Positions 40,305 through 49,045 of a stretch of 64,000 bases of DNA are shown here, one piece after another. Origin of the DNA: Oceanobacillus zhaokaii. Lineage in GTDB: Bacteria > Bacillota > Bacilli > Bacillales > Amphibacillaceae. Under the pieces are notes generated by a model, which was given only the letters and a program-made list of their open reading frames with translations, searched no databases and had not been told where the DNA came from. The position numbers and the translations under genes were made by a program. Numbering within the stretch: position 1 is the first letter of the stretch; every line of letters begins with the position of its first letter. The stretch is taken from the NCBI RefSeq assembly GCF_003352005.1, contig NZ_CP024848.1, positions 815,001-879,000 of the forward strand. The letters run 5' to 3'.

Positions 40305-41063
40305 ATGAAAGAATTAGTTTATGATTATAAAGAGAGAAAAGAGAAGGTAGAAGAAATTTTAGACAACACTGATGGAGTAAATGAGGTAAAGCAGTTTCCT
40401 AGAGATGAAGACTTCACATATACCAATGGTTATAAAGCATGGGCAAGTGCTATTTTTATAGATTTAAGAGATTCTACTTCATTATTTACTAAAAAAGATG
40501 ATGTGGAAATATCCAAAGTGATTCGAGGTTTTACTTCGGAAATAATTGAGATACTCAGAAGAGAATTAGATGGAAATGAATTAAAGGAAATTGGTATCCG
40601 TGGTGATTGCGTATTTGCAGTTTATTCAACTCCTGTTAAAGACGATATATACGAAATCGCAAGTCGCTCTTTTTATGTAAACACGTATATGAAAATGTTG
40701 AATATTTTGTTAGAAGAAAGAGGATTACCAAGTATAAAAGCCGGAATCGGTTTATCTACCAGCGTAACTCTTGCTGTAAAAGCCGGCCGTAAAAGCTCAG
40801 GTATAAATAATCTTGTTTGGATTGGTAAGTCGGTAGCAACCGCTGCCAAGTTATCCGATTTAGGGAATAAAAACGGTGTAGGACCTATTGTAATGTCAAG
40901 CCTATTTTACAATAACATGATAGATATACAGATCAATAAAAATGCCAAGAAAGATGTAAAATCCTGGTATACAAAAGCAAATGATGCTAAATTTGGGGAT
41001 TATTATCATGCAAACATAACAAAGACTGAATTTAATGAATGGATTACAAATGGTATGAAATAG
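40305..41063 (+). CDS. Pycsar nucleotidyl cyclase (PycC-like, class III cyclase fold)
   Basis: 252 residues with a class III cyclase catalytic domain. Metal-binding Asp residues are visible in FIDLRDSTSL (Asp53) and IRGDCVFAVY (Asp101). Later segments GIGLSTSVTLAVKAGRK and WIGKSVATAAKLSDL match the family. The direct coupling to a Pycsar TM effector identifies it as the signal-producing cyclase, making cCMP or cUMP. Which pyrimidine it makes cannot be told from the sequence by eye. Confidence 0.85.
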   Translation: MKELVYDYKERKEKVEEILDNTDGVNEVKQFPRDEDFTYTNGYKAWASAIFIDLRDSTSLFTKKDDVEISKVIRGFTSEIIEILRRELDGNELKEIGIRGDCVFAVYSTPVKDDIYEIASRSFYVNTYMKMLNILLEERGLPSIKAGIGLSTSVTLAVKAGRKSSGINNLVWIGKSVATAAKLSDLGNKNGVGPIVMSSLFYNNMIDIQINKNAKKDVKSWYTKANDAKFGDYYHANITKTEFNEWITNGMK

Positions 41064-41311
41064 CGTTAAATGTGATTAGAACTGAATTTCAATTAAAGCC
41101 AACTCATTGTAATGGGGCGGTTTATTTTTAGGTGGTATGTCTATAGAAAGAGACTAAGAAAGGGTAAATCAGAATAATATTAAACACCATACTTAACACT
41201 TTTTGGCAAGCAGCAAGTATGAAAGAAAATGTAAGAATAGGATTACAATAATTCTGATCTTATTACGTTTCTTTGACAGAGAAACGGTTTTGTACTGGAA
41301 CTAATATTAAA

Positions 41312-41339
41312 AGTTCCGAAAATATAAGTTTTCGGAACT
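41312..41339. terminator. Bidirectional terminator between convergent genes
   Basis: Perfect 11-bp stem AGTTCCGAAAA / TTTTCGGAACT with a six-base loop. It lies between PycC (plus) and the TPR-PIN gene (minus). The rest of 41064-41399 has no gene. Confidence 0.7.
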
Positions 41340-41399
41340 CCTTAAACATAGCGGATGATTTTTAGGTAAGATGCTCAAATACAGGAATTTAAATTTTAA

Positions 41400-44300
41400 T
41401 TAGCTAATAATCTGTACCTTTAGCCAATCTTCGACACAATCTTTCAATTTTTTCCATTGATGTTCTACTAAAAAATGAAATTTCGATTTGCTTACCGAAA
41501 TTAATTTAGGTATAATAACAGCGTTTTTTCTATTAAAGCACAAGGCTGTACAAAGTTGATCTGTTATTATTTGTCTGTTATTTAATGGGATTTCTTCTAT
41601 CCAAATCCAACTTAGTATATCTGCTACAAGATTAATTAAGTAATTCTCATTAATAAAATTGATTTTTAAATAATCAATTAAGAGTTGTACCTCAGAATTT
41701 ATTCTATAATTACTCTCTTTAAGATAATGAATAAAAAGTTCCTTTCTGATGGGGATTAATACATGGCCCATCATTATGAGCTTTCCTAATAATTCAGTAT
41801 GTTTTTCAAATTCTATCTTTTTTTCTGCCTGTAGTAAGTTAATTAAATCTAGTGATGTAAAACATTTCACTTCATAGTATGTTGTTGCATAATCCCTTAT
41901 TAATACACTATCTACTAACATTGCTAGAGATTTATCCTTGCAAATTTCTAATGGGTTATTTAAGAAAGGAATTTTATTTTTTTCAGAATCATTTAGGTTA
42001 TTATTTTTAATCTTGTTGCCAACTTTTTTACAATTTTTATTAACCCACTCAATTATATCTTCTTGTTTTTTTAATGATTCTTTTACTTGATCGGATGAAT
42101 ATTCAGTAAATCTTATTTTTCCGTTTTCGTATGACAAATACTTTATTCCTTGATCACTAATAACCTTATTTTGGGTATATTCCTCAAAAGCAGCATCAAA
42201 TTGATCTTGATGAATATAAACTTGATATTTTTCGATTAGAATTTCAAGTAAATCGAGTTGTTGCAAAGTCAGTAAAGTAGTAAAGTCTAACAAAATATTT
42301 GATGAGGTAGCTGCTATACGAGCACCCTCCAATAATTCATTAATAGTTCCATTAACAATCCAAAGATGGTAATCTTTTTCACCCATTACATATGCCCAAG
42401 TTTCAAATGGACCTTTTTTTAATACGCTAATTAAAAAACTTAAAGGTAATTTTTGATCATTAATAAGAGTGAATACAATAGATGAGATACTACTTGTTTG
42501 TTTAAGTTCCTCTATTAAGGCATTAGAAATATTATCACCTTCAAAAACTTGTACCTTTTTAAAAATAGGTTCTTCATTTGGAAATTCTTTCTCAAATTGA
42601 ACAAACATCTTTTGGTATTCTTCTATCCATTTTGGATCAGGATTTTTCACTAATTGACTAAGTTGCGATATGTGAATGAAGAAAAATTTCCAGACTTCCG
42701 GTTTATCTTTCCCTACTAAAAATGTTAGGTAAGCATATTCCATAGACTTCCTGTATTCCTTTGCGTTCAAATAAGCCAAACTAAGTAGTTGATACTCTTC
42801 AACTTTACCTGATTTTAAGACTCTAATTTCTACAGATGCTAAAATTTCAAGGCATTTCTTGGTTTTACCAAGACGGTATAAACAGTTAGCATAACTAATA
42901 TGGTATTCAAGATTAGCAGTTTGTTGATATAGAGATAGGTAATTCTCTTTAGCTATATCATACCAACCAAGATTAAAATAGATAGTTGTAATTACATCCA
43001 AAATAAAAATTGATTGAAATGGTAAATTTTTATAGACTTTGAAAATATCTTCATATTCACCAAGGTTGTAGAGTGCATGAACATAACGCTGAACTAATAA
43101 CTCATGCTGAATCCAATTTGGAATTGTTAAAATGATTTCTTTTAGCTTTTGATAATTTTCATCAGTACCTTTGTTTAAATAGGCTAGACTTAAAAAAACT
43201 TTTACTTCTATTAAGTCTGTTCCTTCTAATTTATCAAGGGTAGTTTCGAAATGTTTTATTACATTTTCCCAATCTTGTTGTTTCAATGAGTAGTAACCTT
43301 CTAAGGTACTTACTTTATGGTTATCTCCTTCTAGTTCTAAAGTGTTAATCAAATCTTTAATTTCATTATGTTTTAATAGTGAAAATAACGAATCAATATA
43401 GGAAAAGTAATATTTATTAGGTAGTGACGAGTCTTTACCTTTAAATTCATACTCATGATTTTTTAAAAGATTTATTGCATCATTTGCTCTTCCTACTCTA
43501 ATATAGACATCTGCTAAGATAAGAATTTCGCTTTTTTCTAAATCATGCACAATATTCTTTTCTTCAATTAATTTTATAGTTTTTTGCCAATCTTCATCAC
43601 ATAAACTATTTAATAAAAGGTTTTTAAAGAAATGATTAGAATAATCCTTTTCTATATGGAACAAATCCTCAAATAACAACTTAGCTTCTGAATATTTGTT
43701 GCACCTATAATAAAGTACAGCTTTCAATTCTTTTATTCTATTAATGATACCAATATTTTCATCTACCCTTTGTTCAATCTTCTCTAACATTGGCATTATA
43801 TCTTCAAAAATTTTATGTGGATAAGTAATTTTATTATTGATAATGTCATTTTCGAGTTTTAAAATTGATGATTCAGCCTTTATTAATAACCAATCAATAT
43901 TCTCTGGTTGTTCTTCAGCTTTATTGTTAGCGATTTCTATAACTTTTTCATATTTTTTTGATGATAGCCAAATATTAGCTTTAAGCTCTTCATAATTACT
44001 ATCAGGTTGATCTTCAATAATATTAATAGCTGTATCAAACTTTTTTTGTCCAATTAGTATATTAATTAGTATCTCTATATTTTTATTTGTTTTCCCTTCA
44101 ATTTCGATTGCTTTATTAATATTACTTATAGCTTGATCGTAGTTATTTTCGAAAATATCTATTAAGGATCTTATTCTTTTCTCTCTATGTTCCTCTTCAC
44201 AATTCGTTATAGCAGTATAAAGATATGGGATTGCCTCTTGATATTCCCTGCTTTCTATAAATGAGTTAGCTATTACAATGTTTAATTCTAATACTTCATT

Positions 44301-44963
44301 ACGCCTAATATTAGGCCTTTTTAGTCTTTCTTTTGCCTTTTCACGTGCAGTTATCAAATTACCTTTTTTTATTAATTCATTTAAGTCATTATATTCAGTA
44401 GGAGTTATTACTTCTTTGAGGTATCTATTATTTTCTTCAGTATATTTAATACTTTCTTTGGATAGTTGTTCTAATGTAGTCTGTTTTTCGATTACTTCAT
44501 TAAAACCTCTTTCTGTTATGTCTGTTAAAATATCAACCTTATTAAGTAATTCCAAAAACTCAGGGTCCCAATGTTTATCCTTATAATCATTTATGCTCAG
44601 AGCAATCAATTCAAAAAATGGTCTAATTAAATCTTGATATTGGTTGTAGGATTCTATATATGGTTCTAAATTTAATTTACTCTGATCCACTTTTTCTGGT
44701 ATCCCTTCTAGTACCCAACGAAAAACTTCGTTTCTATTTATTGGATCCTCTAATAATTTGAGAACTAAATCATTTGGTAAGTTTAGTGCTGCTTTGGCAT
44801 CATCAACAGCTGCTTGGAACATTAATGTTGTCTTTTGTGCATAATTATCTTTAACCCATTTATCCTTAATATCACGAAAAAACTTGGAATTTTTTATCCT
44901 TGGTAATAGAAAAGAGAAGAAAGTACCTCCAATAGTTTTCAAAAAAGTTGAAACTTCTGCCAC
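41400..44963 (-). CDS. Giant TPR protein with C-terminal PIN-like domain
   Basis: 1187 residues, the longest gene in the window. N-terminal helical domain of about 200 residues, then a TPR-like superhelix to about residue 820 (units such as REYQEAIPYLYTAITNCEEE, YDQAISNINKAIEIEGK, GRANDAINLLKNHEYEF, AKEYRKSMEYAYLTFLVG). Residues about 900-1100 look like a PIN nuclease: NILLDFTTLLTLQQLDLLEI, then MLVDSVLIRDYATTYYEV with acidic residues at the expected positions. It sits next to Pycsar and is divergent from a membrane-protein gene. A stress- or phage-triggered ribonuclease is plausible, but the family is not one I can name. Confidence 0.6.
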   Translation of the reverse strand: MAEVSTFLKTIGGTFFSFLLPRIKNSKFFRDIKDKWVKDNYAQKTTLMFQAAVDDAKAALNLPNDLVLKLLEDPINRNEVFRWVLEGIPEKVDQSKLNLEPYIESYNQYQDLIRPFFELIALSINDYKDKHWDPEFLELLNKVDILTDITERGFNEVIEKQTTLEQLSKESIKYTEENNRYLKEVITPTEYNDLNELIKKGNLITAREKAKERLKRPNIRRNEVLELNIVIANSFIESREYQEAIPYLYTAITNCEEEHREKRIRSLIDIFENNYDQAISNINKAIEIEGKTNKNIEILINILIGQKKFDTAINIIEDQPDSNYEELKANIWLSSKKYEKVIEIANNKAEEQPENIDWLLIKAESSILKLENDIINNKITYPHKIFEDIMPMLEKIEQRVDENIGIINRIKELKAVLYYRCNKYSEAKLLFEDLFHIEKDYSNHFFKNLLLNSLCDEDWQKTIKLIEEKNIVHDLEKSEILILADVYIRVGRANDAINLLKNHEYEFKGKDSSLPNKYYFSYIDSLFSLLKHNEIKDLINTLELEGDNHKVSTLEGYYSLKQQDWENVIKHFETTLDKLEGTDLIEVKVFLSLAYLNKGTDENYQKLKEIILTIPNWIQHELLVQRYVHALYNLGEYEDIFKVYKNLPFQSIFILDVITTIYFNLGWYDIAKENYLSLYQQTANLEYHISYANCLYRLGKTKKCLEILASVEIRVLKSGKVEEYQLLSLAYLNAKEYRKSMEYAYLTFLVGKDKPEVWKFFFIHISQLSQLVKNPDPKWIEEYQKMFVQFEKEFPNEEPIFKKVQVFEGDNISNALIEELKQTSSISSIVFTLINDQKLPLSFLISVLKKGPFETWAYVMGEKDYHLWIVNGTINELLEGARIAATSSNILLDFTTLLTLQQLDLLEILIEKYQVYIHQDQFDAAFEEYTQNKVISDQGIKYLSYENGKIRFTEYSSDQVKESLKKQEDIIEWVNKNCKKVGNKIKNNNLNDSEKNKIPFLNNPLEICKDKSLAMLVDSVLIRDYATTYYEVKCFTSLDLINLLQAEKKIEFEKHTELLGKLIMMGHVLIPIRKELFIHYLKESNYRINSEVQLLIDYLKINFINENYLINLVADILSWIWIEEIPLNNRQIITDQLCTALCFNRKNAVIIPKLISVSKSKFHFLVEHQWKKLKDCVEDWLKVQIIS

Positions 44964-45827
44964 AAAATCACCTATCCCTGAGTAAGTTTTACCAATTTTT
45001 CTATTATTAATTGTACATTATTGGATTACATTAATCATGCATATCTATAATGTTCTTAAAAAAAAAATAAATATAATACTTAGTCGTCTTTATTTAAAAC
45101 GATTGATTTGTTTTGTCAAATATGGTTAACTCATACCTCTAAAAAGAAACTCTTTAGCTTTCTATAAATTGTAATTTCAAAAAACAGGAATACATTTTGC
45201 CAATTTATTTCCGGAAACAATAATGCTTAGAATCTGTACTTACATATAAACTAAGCCGATATTCTTATTCTCCAGGAGATATTTTAGAACATTGCATTTC
45301 AAAAGTCTGTTCTTCATTATTAGGGTATATACATATTACAATCTTCTTGTTGATTGGTTTCTTCTATCCATTGCTCAAGATCAACATATGATTCTGAGTA
45401 CAGCTGCTTTAATAAATTGTAGAGTTTAGTTTTCCTTTAATGACAAATTATGCGAAGAAGATAAGGGATATTTCGGAAAAGCCCCTCCTAGAAAGAAAGG
45501 GGTAGCTACAATTAAATCGAACTTTGTAAACCTCATAAGAATGAAGGACAAACTCACCTCTCGATTTAGTGTTTTGGGACGAAGATAGGAAACATGCTAT
45601 TTCTTGGTGAAAAAGGTACAAAAAATAGATTATAATGAAGCACAATAAAGGTTTAATTGTGTGATTTCAAAATTGCTCTTTTAAGCAACTGACCTTAATA
45701 ATTTTCCAATTATTTTAAATATAGATGGTATAATTTTCCTATGAGGTATCCTAGTTGGTGTTATAGATTATGTTAGTGTAAGGATAGAACGAGTAGAAGA
45801 AGTTTAGGTTACTAGGAGGGAGGTATT
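44964..45827. other. Long intergenic stretch, no gene recognised
   Basis: 864 bp, very AT-rich. Contains one GC-richer hairpin (GCCCCT / AGGGGT, about 45480-45510). A TATAAT-like box near 45730 probably serves the gene at 45828. Confidence 0.3.
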
Positions 45828-46595
45828 ATGAAAAGAGCATACAGATTATCAGAACTAGGAAAATTGAACAACAAAGAAGCCCTAACGTTATTATTTACTT
45901 TTTTATATGGATTGTTAATTACTCTGTTGATTTTGAATAGTATATTTTCCCCGTTATTCTTACTACCAATATTGCTTACTAATATTTGTTTGGTTGTTAG
46001 TAGAAATAAAAAGAAAAAGCGTGAGTATCCTGTTGGGTATATTCCATTATTATATCTGATGTTGCTATCGATTTCGGCACTTTTATTGGTTTTTTTATTA
46101 AATAATCAAATCATTATTACATGGGTTTTAATAATGACAATATTGTTGTATATAAATATACTTGTAATATTTGTTTACTACGTAATGAATGTCGTATATT
46201 TCTGGGGACTCAAGAAGATGTTTCCATATGAAAAGATAAATGAAGTAGAGCAAAGAGAGCAAATAAATCCAATATCTCGAAAAAAACTATCAAAATATAT
46301 TGCTTTGGATAAGCAAATAATATATTACAATATTATATTGATAAATATTATTGTGTGGTTCTTATTTAATTTTTATTGGCTGGTGTTTTTTACTAAATAT
46401 CCAGAAGGTGATCATGTGAAAACTCTTGGAATATTTTCTGATTGGGCCAAGAGACAAGATTGGGTAAATTTCTCTAATAGCATTAGTATAGTGTCTTTAC
46501 TTTTAGCTATATATTCCATTACGTTTCCTTTGCAAAAAAAAATTATAAAAGAAGCGAAAGAAATCTATAGAGAAAAATATAAAGAGTATATATAA
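45828..46595 (+). CDS. Multi-pass membrane protein, unknown
   Basis: 255 residues with about six hydrophobic helices (for example ALTLLFTFLYGLLITLLIL, IIITWVLIMTILLYINILVI, YYNIILINIIVWFLFNFYW). Lys-rich C-terminus, cytoplasmic by the positive-inside rule. GGGAGGT before the ATG. In a defence-rich island it could be a membrane effector, but nothing beyond topology supports this. Confidence 0.55.
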   Translation: MKRAYRLSELGKLNNKEALTLLFTFLYGLLITLLILNSIFSPLFLLPILLTNICLVVSRNKKKKREYPVGYIPLLYLMLLSISALLLVFLLNNQIIITWVLIMTILLYINILVIFVYYVMNVVYFWGLKKMFPYEKINEVEQREQINPISRKKLSKYIALDKQIIYYNIILINIIVWFLFNFYWLVFFTKYPEGDHVKTLGIFSDWAKRQDWVNFSNSISIVSLLLAIYSITFPLQKKIIKEAKEIYREKYKEYI

Positions 46596-46623
46596 ATAAT
46601 TACTTTACAAAAACATGTTGTGT

Positions 46624-46664
46624 AAACAAAGGAATGCTGATATATCAACATTCCTTTGTTTTAT
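46624..46664. terminator. Bidirectional terminator
   Basis: Perfect 13-bp stem AAACAAAGGAATG / CATTCCTTTGTTT, 12-base loop, T-rich both ways; between convergent genes. Similar to the one at 39254. Confidence 0.75.
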
Positions 46665-46730
46665 TCCATATTGAGAAAACTTGAATCTTACAAAACTATG
46701 AATATGCAATGATTTTGTAAAATTTCTTAT

Positions 46731-47363
46731 TTATCCATGGAAAAATAATTCAGTTTCATTTTGTAATAGAAATTCCCTGAAATTATTATTCATTTCTAAC
46801 TTTGGAAGAATTATTTTCTTCTTGCTTTTCTTTTTGATAAATTTGTCAGGTTTTTTAAAAGATATATCTATTTCTTTTATACCACGCTCATCTAGGACAA
46901 AATCAGTTTCTATAAAGGACAACAAGCGAATTGCTTTGACTTCACCTGGTTTTAATGAAATAAGTTTAAAGTATTCAGTTTCATGTTTCTTTAAATTCCT
47001 CTCTAATTGATTTCCATCAATAAAGTGATCAACTTGGTATAGAGGGTTAAATAAAGTACCACCTCTATTACCTACTATTTTAATCTCTAAATCTGTAAGT
47101 ATTTTATTTGAAGAGGAAGAATTCAAATAGAGCATCTCACAATTAAATACTATATCTTTTGCTGAAGAATAGTAATAATCTTTTGCATATACTATTTTAC
47201 CGGTTTTGTTTTTATCGTTTTCTTCTTGATTAGGAAAATTGATGTAGCAGTTTTGTTGTTGTAATTTTATTTTTCCTGTACGACTAGAAAAATAGCTCAA
47301 TAAAAAACCAATAATTGTTCCAATAATTCCTTGGTAATGACTAAGTACATCAATAAATACCAA
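46731..47363 (-). CDS. Single-pass membrane protein, unknown
   Basis: 210 residues; one N-terminal membrane helix (YQGIIGTIIGFLLSYF), then a soluble beta-rich domain and a Lys-rich stretch (KKPDKFIKKKSKKKIILPKL). Not recognised. Convergent with the preceding membrane-protein gene. Confidence 0.5.
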   Translation of the reverse strand: MVFIDVLSHYQGIIGTIIGFLLSYFSSRTGKIKLQQQNCYINFPNQEENDKNKTGKIVYAKDYYYSSAKDIVFNCEMLYLNSSSSNKILTDLEIKIVGNRGGTLFNPLYQVDHFIDGNQLERNLKKHETEYFKLISLKPGEVKAIRLLSFIETDFVLDERGIKEIDISFKKPDKFIKKKSKKKIILPKLEMNNNFREFLLQNETELFFHG

Positions 47364-47542
47364 TAATATTCACCCCCAGTTATTTTTATTATTATCATAA
47401 TTATACCTAAATTGTTATTCTAATTGTAATTAGAAACCATATAGTTATTTTTTTAACAAATTATTCATTGCCTCCAGGCTCTTGAGGTTTCTTCATTCAC
47501 CGGATACAATGATTTTGTAAGTTTTTAAGGGAGGTGTAATCG

Positions 47543-48112
47543 TTGAAGGTTGTTCAGCCAATAAGAGACTTAAAACAACTTGAAGCAGTAAAAGGATATT
47601 TACGTGGAAAAAATAAAAGAGATTATTTGCTATTTATGGTTGGAATCTCATCTGCTTTAAGAATAAGCGATATTTTGAAATTACAAGTGAGCCATGTTTG
47701 GGATGGTAGGAAAGTGAAGGGATTTATAGAAATCAATGAAAAGAAAACTAGAAAATATAAGCGTTTCCCCATTACAAAGAATCTAACAAAAGCGGTTAAA
47801 GAGTATATAAAGGAATATCCCGATAAAAAACAAGATGAATATCTTTTTACAAGTAGAAAGGGATTTAATCAACCTATTTCAAGGCAATATGCCGCAACAG
47901 TATTGAATGAAGCCTGTGATATGGTTGGTATAAAAGAAAGGTTCTCGACTCACGGCATGCGGAAAACTTGGGGCTTCTGGGCTTTTAAAAAGGGAATATC
48001 TCTTGACTACATATGTATAGCCTTGAATCATAGCTCCGTTGCCGAAACCAAGCGTTATTTAGGGATACTACAAGAAGATCTTGATAATCTTTATTTGGAG
48101 GTGAATCTATAA
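47543..48112 (+). CDS. Tyrosine recombinase (short XerC/D-like integrase)
   Basis: 189 residues, catalytic domain only plus a short arm. Catalytic residues visible: Arg in ALRISDILKL, Lys in KKTRKYKRFP, HGMRKTWG (H-x-x-R), His in LNHSSVAETK and Tyr in KRYLGI. TTG start with AAGGGAGGTG. It lies directly upstream of tnsA on the same strand. In other transposon families (Tn3/TnpI) a tyrosine recombinase resolves cointegrates, which is relevant because TnsA here seems dead. Confidence 0.88.
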   Translation: MKVVQPIRDLKQLEAVKGYLRGKNKRDYLLFMVGISSALRISDILKLQVSHVWDGRKVKGFIEINEKKTRKYKRFPITKNLTKAVKEYIKEYPDKKQDEYLFTSRKGFNQPISRQYAATVLNEACDMVGIKERFSTHGMRKTWGFWAFKKGISLDYICIALNHSSVAETKRYLGILQEDLDNLYLEVNL

Positions 48113-48145
48113 AAGTGAACTTACCTATATTTAATACAAAAAATT

Positions 48146-48199
48146 ATTGACTATTGATAATCTGTTCAAAAAAAACGAACTAGATTGTCAATAGTCAAT
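48146..48199. other. 22-bp inverted repeat between recombinase gene and tnsA
   Basis: ATTGACTATTGATAATCT plus GTTC (48146-48167) faces its near-perfect inverse (48177-48199), one mismatch and one extra base, nine-base A-rich centre. T-tracts on both outer sides make a bidirectional terminator likely. The arm-centre-arm shape also fits a tyrosine-recombinase core site. Both readings are open. Confidence 0.5.
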
Positions 48200-48233
48200 T
48201 TTATTATCTGTTGGGACTTAAAGGAGAAGTTAA

Positions 48234-49031
48234 ATGAGAACAAGTCATTGGAGCAAAGAAAAGCTAGAAAGATATAAAAAAGAAGGAAGAGGAAAGGGGG
48301 AAGGTGCTGACTATAAGCCTTGGCAAAATACCTATGAGTTTTCTTCAAAGGGGCGTGCTACAAGAATTTATGGAATAAAAACAGGTCGCATTCATCAACT
48401 CCATTCGGACAATCAATACAGGGCTTTTCTATTATTCGAGTTTAATTCGATGGTTACTGACATTAGAGAATCCTTTCCACTCCTAGATGTTCTAGAGGTA
48501 GTTGATGACAAAGAGGACTTACGTTTTGATAAGTTCACGGATAAGGAGACCAAAGAGCCCTATGTGTTAACCACGAACTTTTTATTAACTATGAAAGACG
48601 CTAATGGAGAAGAGAAGTATGTAGCAAGATCCATAAAAAATACTACGGAACTAAAAAGGAAAATTACATTTGAAAAATTGGAGATCGAAAGAAGGTATTG
48701 GCAGCAATAGGGAGTTGATTGGAAAGTAATCACTGAAAAGCAATTGCCTAGACAACTGGCGAAAAATATTGAATGGGTAAGGGAAACTTTGCTGGAGGGT
48801 GCTGAGGGAAAGCTGGATAAAGAAAGTTTATCTGTTGTAATGCTTAGGTTCCTCCTAGAAAATGATGAACTTCCAATAAGGGAGGTACTAAAACAGTTTG
48901 ATAAAACGGAAGAATTACAGAAGGGTACAGGTTTGTTTCTATTTCGGTATTTGATAGCAAAGAAGGAACTAATAATTGATATGACAAAAAAGATAGACCT
49001 ATCATCAAAAGTCAGCGATTTACTAATATAA
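48234..49031 (+). pseudogene. tnsA: TnsA endonuclease, interrupted by in-frame UAG and lacking catalytic Asp
   Basis: Heteromeric Tn7 transposase subunit that normally cuts the 5' strands at transposon ends. The frame runs from ATG 48234 (AAAGGAGAAG upstream) to TAG at 48708-48710, then continues in the same frame, GVDWKVITEKQLPRQLAKNI, to 49029, the TnsA C-terminal domain. The interrupted position (RRYWQQ*GVDW) is normally a Lys, so one AAG to TAG change explains it. In the nuclease domain the Glu (LLFEF) and Lys (ARSIKN) are present, but the family motif TTDFL reads TTNFL, so the catalytic Asp is Asn. A re-start at TTG 48744 could give a separate C-terminal piece, which in Tn7 contacts TnsC. 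Confidence 0.85.
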
Positions 49032-49045
49032 GGTGGTTGATTTAG

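Noticed and set aside
48708..48710. UAG decoded as pyrrolysine or programmed readthrough in tnsA
   Set aside because: No supporting signal is visible and the same gene has also lost its catalytic Asp, so simple decay or loss of nuclease function is more likely.
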